Source of the DNA: Diphasiastrum complanatum
Taxonomy: Eukaryota > Streptophyta > Lycopodiopsida > Lycopodiales > Lycopodiaceae
Length of the DNA: 64,000 nt
Direction of reading: 5' to 3'
NCBI GenBank assembly: GCA_029204225.1
Contig: CM055111.1
Location: 8,039,099-8,103,098 of the forward strand
Shown here piece after piece: positions 57,301 through 64,000 of this stretch. The translations under genes were made by a program, and so were the position numbers. How positions within the stretch are numbered: the stretch's first letter is position 1; every line of letters begins with the position of its first letter. A model generated the notes under the pieces. That model made no database searches and was not told where the DNA came from. It saw only the letters and a program-made list of their open reading frames with translations.

Positions 57301-60300
57301 GATAGCTGTTACAGAGGTGTCTGTTAAGTATCTAGGCATGTCTGCAGCAGACCCTGCCTCAATCTTTTCACTTCTGCATTCTTCAGTAAGACATTTGATT
57401 CCATTCACACGCGGTATTGCTCCCTGCTTTAAAGTACAATGGATGAGTGTGAAGATAAGTATTCAGGAAACTACTAGACATCAGCACATAAGCACAACTA
57501 GATTCATAACTTCTAGCCAGAAAGAAGTAGAATTGGGTTGAGAGTGCTGCACCATCAAGGATCTTGTACAGTTTGTTCCACTTTCAGCTTTAAAATACAA
57601 CCACTTTTCACCATTCCATTCCGGAGCAGGTCTCAAGTTACTAGTATCCAAGATAACTTGTCCAAGGCAACCTAAACAACTTTCAAAATGCTATAAGAAA
57701 CATATTATATCAAATATGAAATGTAGAAGCATATAACATTAAAATGCACCTCTTTCAGATTCTCAGGTGAACCATTTACAATTGCAGAAAATTAAAATGG
57801 CTTAACGAGTTACAACATCAAAAAGTACTTTGAAAACAGCTTTTAATTTTGGCACATGACTGGCACCGTTAACAATGGCCCAAACACGAAATTGGCACAG
57901 CAAAAGAGAAGACACCAAGCTAGGATTGAGCAGTTAATTGTTTACTTGTAAAAGTGAACAAGGGAAACTAGTCAAGGGAAAGGATGCAAGCTTCTTGGGA
58001 GAGGATTTTGAAGGCTATAGTGGTGGGAAGAGATGGGGTAAGGGCCCTTTGGAACTGCAGAGAGAGCTCACATGGCAATAACTTTGTATACATCACCTAG
58101 TTAATCAACTGGTGCCCACTCAGCACCATGCACCAAGCCTCCTAATATTTGACATTTCATGAGATTTTTTAACGGAGAAACCTTGAGAGTATTAGGGCAT
58201 TTATGGAGCAGTTGGCCAAGCTTTTATTAGAGCTTTAAATAATGTTGTAAGGAATCTCATTGGATAAGGGACCAGGCCCCACCACTTACTGAGAGGTTAA
58301 GTCAGCATGCCAAGGGACCTCGCCTGGTAAGTAACTTATCCCATCCCAATGCCCATGTTAGCATTCGTCATTGCCACGTAAGATGAAACCTAGCGGTAAG
58401 TCCTGCCTTGTGTGAAAGGAGGAGAGACCAATTAAAGTGCCTCAACAAATGAGAGGAGACTGTTTGGGCCCTATCCCACTTACCAGACTCCAAAGAGAAA
58501 TTGCCCTAGAAAGATTTCATAGCGAAGTATCTGGTATTGTTAAGAAAAAGATGTCCAGTCAAATTCATGAGAGTCTACCAGGAAAGTTCAGACTGTCTTG
58601 AGTTTGAGTGAAATTAAGTACATGTGGAGAACATGAAACTGTGTCGTTGATGCCTTGAGCTGGATTGGAGAGATTAATCAATTATGCTTTGTTGAAATCC
58701 AATTTGATTTGTGTCTCCCTTCAAGCTCTTTAATGCATCGATGGGTTTTTCAGTCGTATTGGCAAGAAGGCCAGGCAGAAAATTCTAGAACTAGTGAAGC
58801 TTTGGAGAGCAAGACCCCAAATTATCGCAAGACCAGAAGATACAGTTGGAATATTCCATAACTAATGGTTTACTTTTTTGGAATAGAAAAGTGTGCACCA
58901 AACAAAGAAGATAGTAAGGCCCAAATCCTGCATGAATGTCATGACAACCCCGGTGCATAACACCTCGGCACACAAAGGACACTTGGCCTTGTTAAGAGAA
59001 ATTTTTATTGGCCAAAAATGAAAGATCATGTGGAGGCACGTGTTGAAAGGTGTGAGGAGTGCCAAGTTAATCAAGTAGAAATACCCAAGTATTCATTTTA
59101 AAGTGTATTTGCTATTTTCCCAATAACTTCGTATAGAAGTAATTTTTTGGGCACCAATGCATCATTCAAATGTTTGAAACAAATTGTTTTGACAATGTCT
59201 GGAATGTTCAAATCAAAGTTTTTAAGTGTTTAAAAACATTGGAAATGTTTCTTGTATATTTCAAGGGGTTTTTGTTTTTATGGTTTTCACCATTGGAAAC
59301 GCTAATTTAAGCGCTAGGGGTCCAGTTATCAATATATCCAAAAAGTGGCTACATGAACAAGTGAAAGCAATAACATCAAGCATTCTACTATAAACAATGA
59401 AAGCCATTATTTTTCTCGGAAAAAACATTCTAATCAACTTAATGGGATCCATCATTTATTAGCATTATGATGTTTAAAAACCACCAAACTTCATGCCCCT
59501 AATATTAGATGAGAATCATTTAAATCAATCATAAATATTATATAGAAATTTGATGGCCCACAGCGCAATTGCCTATGTAAACAAAAAGATAAAGGGTTCA
59601 CAAAGTTGGTACATATTATCTCACAAAAACTAATCATTTGTCTTCAAGATTAATTTCAAGTAAAAATCACGTACTTTATGAGACCAACTCAGACTAGTAT
59701 CAAACCATAACTACAGGCTACAACCACAAATCATCCTCATCAATATCCTCTTATTTTTCCTTCTAGTTTCGTTTTCTAAATTTTTATTCTCCACCTCCTC
59801 AAGGTCCTCATGCTGCACATCTAAAGTAATCTACGATGAAGCAACATCCTTAGACCATAGAATTTATGAACCGTGGATGGTTCACCACAGTTCTGACAAC
59901 TGTACGGCTCTCAAAAAATTTTGGGGGGAACTGTGGTGAACTGTACAATTAATTAATTACTTTTTTAATTTGTAATTACCTGAAGGCTGATTCCTAGTAA
60001 GGGTCCATTACAGATTCTTATAGGCAATTAATTAATTATTTATTTATTTAATTTTTTTTTAGATGAACCATACCACGGTTCAAGGAACCGTGGTACGGTT
60101 CCTGCCACGGTTCCCAGAACCCACGGTTCTGGGAACCGTGGCTTCTATGTTCTTACCTGTGAATCTGTAATTACCTGGACATTATAAGAATACAAAAAGA
60201 ATCTGAAATCATTTGTAATTATCTGAAATGATTCTTACCTGTGATTCTTATAATGTCCAGGTAATTAATAAGAATCTGTAATTATAAGAATCATTTTCAG

Positions 60301-63029
60301 CCACATTATAAGAATCTGTAGACTGTGACTAAGAACCTGTGAATCATTTCATTGAGGTAATCTGTCATTACCTGTCTACAAATGATTTCAGATTCTTAAT
60401 TACAGTCTACAGATTCTTATAATGTCCAGGTAATTAATAAGAATCTGTGAAATCATTTGTGATTCTTATCATGGGTAATTAATTAATTGATTGATTAATT
60501 AAATAGAGGAACCGTACCACGGTTCCTTGAACCGTGGTACGGTTCATCTAAATAATCAATTAATTAATTTCCCCCCTTTTTGAGTATGTACTGGTTTTTG
60601 TTTTTTTTTTATAAAAGTGCAGATCAAGTAGGAGTCAAGGAACATGAGAAGGAGTCATGACTGTTAGAACATTACAGTACTGACCTGTTTCACTATGAAA
60701 AACATCACAGTACTGACCTATTTCCAGAGATCACTGTTTGGCATTTTTCTGGTTTTTTGTGGCATTTTTCTGGCATTTTTTTGGGCTATTTTTGGGGGTG
60801 GGACGAAAAAAAATTTATTAATTAATTAATTAATAACCTGTACGGTTGGTTCACCACGGTTCCAGGTTGAAATTTCTGAGAACCGTACAGTTCACTGTAC
60901 GGTTCTCAGAACCGTGGTGAACCGCCCACAAGTCATTGATTCTATAACCACGGTTCATGAACTGTGGTACGGTTCATCCCACGGTTCTAGGAACCATGGG
61001 TTCTATGCCTTAAACACAGAAAAATTCTTAAAAGATTGATTGATATAGGAGGCGGCCAACTGCAAATGATGTGCAAGAGGCATAGAACCCACGGTTCTGA
61101 GAACAGTGGGTCCTGGGAACCATGGTGGGAACCGTACCACGGTTCATGAACCGTGGTACGGTTCCTGTAGTTAATTGATTGATTTTTCCCAATTTCCCCC
61201 CCAAACTCCTCCCAAGGCATTTTTGGTCCTCATATCATAAATTTTAGAGATTTCACACATATTTCACAAATGGTCCTCTGATTTCACAGATTGAACCAGA
61301 TTTCACAGATTTCACAAATGGTCCTCTGATTTCACAAATGATTTCACAGATTGAACCAGATTTCACAGATGTCACAGATTTTTTTTGGCATTTTTTTGGG
61401 CTATTTTTGGGGGTGGGAAACAGAAAAAAAAAAATTAATTAATCTATTGATTAATTAACTGTACCATTCACCATGGTTCCAAGCAAAAAAATTTGTGAAC
61501 CGTACGGTTCTCAGAACCGTGGTGAACCATGGACGGTTCATTAATTCTATGGCAAGAGGAAGGCTTAAAAAAGGGTTGATTTTCAAATGTTTCAGACATG
61601 TTTGAATGCTATACAATCTGGCACTGGGGGGATTGAAACCACATTCTATACGGTTAAACATCTGTTTCAATTGGGCAGTTCATATTATTGGTTTAGTTTT
61701 TACAAATTTGGGAGAAAATCCTAATTTTTTATATTTATTCCAATTTTTTTCATGCTCCGCTTTTCAATTTGATTGGATCCTTTGATTTATGTCTATCATC
61801 TTTTGTAATAAAAAATAGTATTCCATTTATGTCACATATTGAGAACCATGCTTTTTGAGGAGGGGGGATAGTTATAGGCCATTCATGCATAATGCCTTAA
61901 GCTCTAGGCCTCTGGCCTATTATTAGACATTATAACTTATGCTTTGGGAACTTGGGTCTCCAGCCTAGCCCATAGGCTAAAGCATCTTGAAAAGTATAAA
62001 TAGGCTTCTAAGCTCGTTGCCAATAGTTGAATATTTGAAGGACTATTTGGAGAGTACCTTCTTAGCATCAGAGTAGCTTAAATCAATTTAGCTTAGTTTT
62101 AGGTGATATTTAGCTTAAGATTAGCATATTGCTATAAAATTATATCTGGCTATCATTGACGATCAACTTTCTCCAATCTAATTTGATATAGATTGCAATA
62201 TTCTCTCTCTACTTAACTTACATGTAGCTTGGGATCAGCTTGTTTGCAGCATCATTCTTATGGAGCCTGGCCATCATGCCTTACAATGGTTGGCTGACGG
62301 CCATGTCTTTTTTACTTAGTGTCTAAAAGTATTACTTTCTATTGCTAGCCATAGGAACTTCACATGTTGTCTACAAAACATTGTATATCACCTTGGTCAT
62401 ATATAACTTCATTGTCATTACCCCATGACCTCACAGCTAAGGTCTCAACCTTAGAGCTTGTTGCGACCAAAATGGGTCGGAAAGTTCCGTTCCGGAACGT
62501 TCCTGGTCGGAACGATATTCATAAAAATTTAATTATCTTAAATATTTAATGAATTAAATCCTTTGTAAAGAAAACGTATTTTTTTTAAATCCTTTGTAAA
62601 GAAAACGTATTTTTTTTATTTTCTTTTAAGGGCATCGTTCCGGAACGGGCAACTAAGGTCTCAACTGACTATTGCATGATTGGTGTTCCTATTTTCATGC
62701 CCAAGCATAATTTAATAGATTGAAGAAAACATTGTTGAACAGACAAAATACAATGTTTTCTCATTCTTTGCAAAGAACCATTATTTGTTTGATTTATGTG
62801 TCAACCATGCCTCTGAAATATCATGTCGCTTTCATATAGGGAATAATTTTGCTTGATCTTTACTTAAGTTGCACTATCAAAGAAATCAGCCTCCACGAAA
62901 CAATATCATCTGCACTAAAAATTAGCCATGAAGTGCTTATGATGAGAGCTAAAACTATGTGTTCGCTTACCAGAAAAGTCCACAATCTTGCTTGTATCAT
63001 CGATCTCAAGTAGGAATCCCTCTTGCCAC
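50138..63029 (-). CDS. TFIIIC WD40/zinc-finger subunit (GTF3C4/TFIIIC90-like), 5' end missing
   Basis: Minus-strand gene for a subunit of the RNA polymerase III factor TFIIIC, which binds internal promoters of tRNA and 5S genes in the nucleus. Exons, in order of translation, chain with matching phases: 62971-63029, 57553-57671, 56837-57423, 56266-56350, 55953-56129, 55712-55768, 52035-52142, 51868-51936, 51682-51728, 50760-51533, 50138-50510. They encode about 700 residues: WD40-type blades (FLAVGTKSGRVAFWRF, ATGSYDGSVKLWS, LLAVGKGSGG, SDGGHCLYSCGQDNSLQGW), a helical middle, and a C-terminal cysteine-rich TFIIIC-type zinc finger. It resembles the plant family containing Arabidopsis At3g49400. 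N-terminal exons were not placed and lie right of 63029 or outside the window. Introns of 3569 and 5299 bp are filled with transposons. Confidence 0.88.
50760..51533 (-). CDS. TFIIIC subunit, large helical exon
   Basis: 774 bp, acceptor TCTCTAG|G, donor AGCAAG|GTAATA. It starts SQKGVVQVIWVEGEQQ, and its helical middle has FLVLWDVLTQF, ELVLSNWLGN and LEQFWHIEHELRQRLFFL. It ends SIA, with the last codon split across the intron. The block corresponds to the region between propeller and zinc finger in the family. Confidence 0.88.
51534..51681 (-). other. GC-AG intron in the TFIIIC gene (148 bp)
   Basis: Donor AG|GCAAGC and acceptor CTCTAG|G. Using this site joins MYQSR directly to SQKGVVQV in frame. 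No GT near the exon end gives an open, in-frame joint. Confidence 0.8.
51682..52142 (-). CDS. TFIIIC subunit: three short exons after the 3.6-kb intron
   Basis: Exons 52035-52142 (DNSLQGWKFDGNQ...NTTSD), 51868-51936 (IPFSAVDSFYGVALSQC...LAV) and 51682-51728 (VRGIASEATDQMYQS). The last one ends at AG|GCAAGC, a GC donor rather than GT. Confidence 0.85.
52544..52622. repeat. (CT)n microsatellite in the left foldback arm
   Basis: About 79 bp of CT dinucleotides, mirrored by (GA)n at 54106-54188. Frames encoding Arg-Glu repeats here are artefacts. Confidence 0.97.
52824..53231 (-). other. GC-rich open frame in the foldback arm, doubtful coding remnant
   Basis: A 135-codon minus-strand frame rich in Gly, Arg, Ala and Glu (DPDAETEEEPAIPSRRPRG, then RG-rich). 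The acidic stretch followed by an RG tail could be the disordered end of a former transposase, but most of the frame lies in sequence repeated in the other arm. I do not call it a gene. Confidence 0.2.
53514..53551. repeat. Poly-G tract with G-quadruplex potential
   Basis: A run of 38 bases that is all G except two A's, near the foldback loop/right-arm junction. It faces a C-rich stretch (around 53141) in the left arm. Confidence 0.95.
54106..54188. repeat. (GA)n microsatellite in the right foldback arm
   Basis: About 83 bp of GA, the mirror of the CT run at 52544-52622. Confidence 0.97.
54300..54349. repeat. Second (GA)n microsatellite
   Basis: About 50 bp of GA with one AC interruption, in the part of the right arm that has no partner on the left. 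Confidence 0.93.
54639..54903. mobile_element. Probable MITE with GTCCGGACGCG palindromes
   Basis: Starts right at the foldback end. GACGCGTCCGGACGCGGACGCG at the left and CCGGGTCCGGACGCC...GACGCGGGCAATCCGGCCCGGACC at the right flank an A/T-homopolymer core. Flanks ATTAGAAC (54631-54638) and TTTAGAAC (54904-54911) match at 7 of 8 bases, suggestive of a hAT-type duplication. Inverted ends are weak, so the boundaries are tentative. Confidence 0.45.
54912..55711. other. Remainder of the 3.6-kb TFIIIC intron
   Basis: AT-rich intron sequence without recognisable coding or element ends. Confidence 0.5.
55712..56350 (-). CDS. TFIIIC subunit: three exons completing the WD40 region
   Basis: Exons 56266-56350 (VKLWSAP...WILLKQ), 55953-56129 (VLHVDSVPVTTLALK...PRAHEQL) and 55712-55768 (VTGVCWTSDGGHCLYSCGQ), separated by GT-AG introns of 136 and 184 bp. 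All joints keep the frame. Confidence 0.88.
56837..57423 (-). CDS. TFIIIC subunit exon with WD40 blades
   Basis: Acceptor AAAGCAG|GG, donor GGAAG|GTGGGG, 587 bp. It contains STAQYVARSYVLAAIVLSWS, YIFLAVGTKSGRVAFWRF and ESWVTAVDWA...ILLATGSYDG. The last two bases AG join the C of the next exon to give the serine of GSYDGSVKLW. Confidence 0.88.
57553..57671 (-). CDS. TFIIIC subunit exon
   Basis: Acceptor GTTTAG|G and donor TTGATG|GTGCAG. It reads GCLGQVILDTSNLRP, then EWNGEKWLYFKAES, in frame with both neighbours. Confidence 0.7.
58860..59101 (+). pseudogene. Ty3/Gypsy integrase zinc-finger fragment, antisense in a TFIIIC intron
   Basis: One frame from about 58919 reads QILHECHDNPGA*HLGTQRT and LVKRNFYWPKMKDHVEARV, then ERCEECQVNQV: the H-H-C-C integrase N-terminal zinc motif and its usual surroundings in plant Gypsy elements. 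It contains one in-frame TAA and ends at 59099-59101. It lies inside the 57672-62970 intron on the opposite strand. Confidence 0.75.
59856..61007. mobile_element. hAT-type element with GAACCGTGG/CCACGGTTC palindromes, copy 1 (1.15 kb)
   Basis: Starts CATAGAATTTATGAACCGTGG and ends AACCATGGGTTCTATG, inverted to each other at the CATAGAA/TTCTATG ends. Flanks CCTTAGAC (59848-59855) and CCTTAAAC (61008-61015) match at 7 of 8 bases. GAACCGTACCACGGTTC-type palindromes recur at about 60066-60134, 60506-60546, 60838-60930 and 60945-61000. The middle holds repeated AATTAATT and AAGAATCTGTAATTACCTG units. A TTCTATG at about 60145 suggests a nested shorter copy. Confidence 0.7.
61081..61551. mobile_element. 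hAT-type element with GAACCGTGG/CCACGGTTC palindromes, copy 2 (471 bp)
   Basis: Ends CATAGAACCCACGGTTC and complement CATAGAATTAATGAACC. Flanked by a perfect 8-bp target duplication GCAAGAGG (61073-61080 and 61552-61559). It contains GTACCACGGTTCATGAACC near the left, GAACCGTACGGTTC near the right, and repeated ATTTCACAGATT units in the core. Non-coding; it lies in the large TFIIIC intron. Confidence 0.85.
62450..62657. mobile_element. hAT-type MITE with TTCCGGAACG palindromes, copy 1 (208 bp)
   Basis: Ends CTTAGAGCTTGTTGCGACC and complement CTTAGTTGCCCGTTCCGG. Perfect 8-bp target duplication GTCTCAAC at 62442-62449 and 62658-62665. GTTCCGGAACG palindromes lie at both ends; the core has a local tandem duplication of a unit containing ATCCTTTGTAAAGAAAACG. 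Confidence 0.88.
62971..63029 (-). CDS. TFIIIC subunit, most upstream exon placed
   Basis: Acceptor TTTAAAG|G and donor CTG|GTAAGC enclose WQEGFLLEIDDTSKIVDFS. It enters in phase 2 and leaves in phase 1, which joins in frame to the next exon across a 5.3-kb intron. The initiator exon is not identified. Confidence 0.65.
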
Positions 63030-63661
63030 CTTTAAAAAAAGACACCCATACTTAAAGTTGTAAAGCTTCGTATATGATGGCACAACAAGCATTTTATCAA
63101 AAATTGAACAAAAACACACCTGATGAAAACACCCTTCGAATGTCAATGGCAAATTCTTGTTGTGACTAAGCAAAAGAAGAACTAGTGGAATAATATAAGT
63201 GTTATGTTATCCAATAGAGCTACTTATAGGCTATGCTAGGTAAATGCTTACACTGCAATAAATAATGTTACTCCTGCTTCCCAAGATACAAATTCTCAAA
63301 ATTTACAATTGAATTTCATATTAGTGCTGATAGAAAGATTATGCAAATTGGACAAGTAGTTATCCATACGGAATGCCATAACATAAAGAAACAAGCATCT
63401 TTACTTTGTCTTTCTTAAGAAATGCACAAAGGTTGTGTAATAGGTAACGTTCAAGATACCTTTTTGAAAAGTGTTTTGAGCAACTGCCTGCCTACCTTTT
63501 CTTATTTGAGTCCTCACCTCCAATTATGACAATAACAAGTTTTGTTTTGTAGTGTTAAGGGGTGCACCTTTGGAGTTTCTACAATGTGCAATGTAGATTG
63601 TAATCAACCCCCTCATGCCTGAAAGTTAGAAATAAAACCCTTATCAAGTTATTTATGTTAT
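63030..63661. other. Right-end sequence, probably further TFIIIC intron
   Basis: An intron acceptor abuts the exon at 63029, so this stretch should be intron unless the gene starts within it. A possible donor CATCAG|GTGTGT at about 63119 is noted, but no open upstream frame of useful length could be tied to it. Confidence 0.4.
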
Positions 63662-63669
63662 GTGATAAT

Positions 63670-63903
63670 CTTAGAAGCCCGTTCCGACCAAAATGGGTCG
63701 GAACGTTCCGTTTCGAACGTTTAGTACGTTCCAGAAAGTTCCTGGTTAGAACGATATTTGTGTTTTTCAGTTAATTAGCTGTATTTATATGAATTAAATC
63801 CTTTGTAAAGAAAACGTATTTTTTTATTTTTTTTTTGAGGGCATCGTTCCGGAACGGAACGCGTTCGTCCAGAACGTGTTCCGTTCCGGAACGGGCAACT
63901 AAG
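63670..63903. mobile_element. hAT-type MITE with TTCCGGAACG palindromes, copy 2 (234 bp)
   Basis: Ends CTTAGAAGCCCGTTCCGACC and complement CTTAGTTGCCCGTTCCGG. Perfect 8-bp target duplication GTGATAAT at 63662-63669 and 63904-63911. Same family as 62450-62657: shared CCAAAATGGGTCGGAA, the ATCCTTTGTAAAGAAAACG core (single copy here) and GGCATCGTTCCGGAACGG near the right end. Confidence 0.9.
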
Positions 63904-64000
63904 GTGATAATTCATGAACATAGCAATTCATAGGTGGATAGTTGATGTCACAATGAGTCTCATTACATAAATTAGCATTCTAGCAATTCCATTACCGCTA

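Noticed and set aside
63119-63170. Possible additional upstream TFIIIC exon ending CATCAG|GTGTGT
   Set aside because: In the phase required by the next exon a TGA lies a few codons upstream and no suitable acceptor is near.
1-64000. CRISPR arrays, bacterial operons, tRNA or rRNA genes
   Set aside because: No regular short repeats with unique spacers, no cloverleaf or rRNA core sequence was recognised; the palindrome arrays lack uniform spacing.

Overview
The window is repeat-rich, AT-rich nuclear DNA from a land plant. The evidence is nested Copia and Gypsy retrotransposons with plant-type initiator-tRNA-Met primer sites, an En/Spm (CACTA) transposon with plant tnp2 and TNPA-type genes, hAT-like MITEs with 8-bp target duplications, and a plant-style TFIIIC WD40 subunit gene whose introns reach about 3.6 and 5.3 kb. 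Large TE-filled introns and low gene density suggest a big genome (conifer, fern or similar), but the species cannot be fixed from this sequence.

Layout. 1-7.8 kb: a broken Copia gag-pro-int body cut by a second LTR/primer-site unit, which is itself cut by an old non-autonomous LTR element (LTRs at about 3356-3873 and 7290-7793) carrying an unrecognised ORF. 10.0-16.3 kb: a CACTA-type block with a decayed tnp2 transposase on the minus strand and a three-exon TNPA-like gene on the plus strand, followed by a 63-bp tandem repeat and an array of GCGTGGATAATCCACGC near-palindromes. 17.8-24 kb: Gypsy gag, a Copia pol remnant with its 3' LTR, and a second 5' LTR with primer site. 26.1-29.6 kb: the only apparently intact single-exon host gene, a PHD-finger protein of 816 aa. 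29.6-35.8 kb: no gene recognised. 36.8-42.8 kb: a nearly identical second copy of window positions 1-6037, nested elements included, so this is a segmental duplication rather than a transposition. 43-49 kb: Copia scraps, microsatellites and an hAT MITE.

49.4-63.0 kb holds the minus-strand gene for a TFIIIC WD40 / zinc-finger subunit. Ten exons can be chained with matching phases; the 5' end lies to the right of what I can place. Its terminal zinc-finger exon is followed by at least two decayed tandem copies. One intron contains a 2.3-kb foldback element and another contains two hAT-like MITE families and a Gypsy integrase scrap.

Only two host genes are supported: one chromatin-reader-like protein and one RNA polymerase III initiation factor subunit. 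They lie about 20 kb apart and I see no functional link. Everything else is mobile DNA, mostly decayed. The most unusual features are the exon triplication, the giant foldback, several small-element families that share a design of short GC-rich palindromes around an AT-rich core, and the 6-kb duplication.
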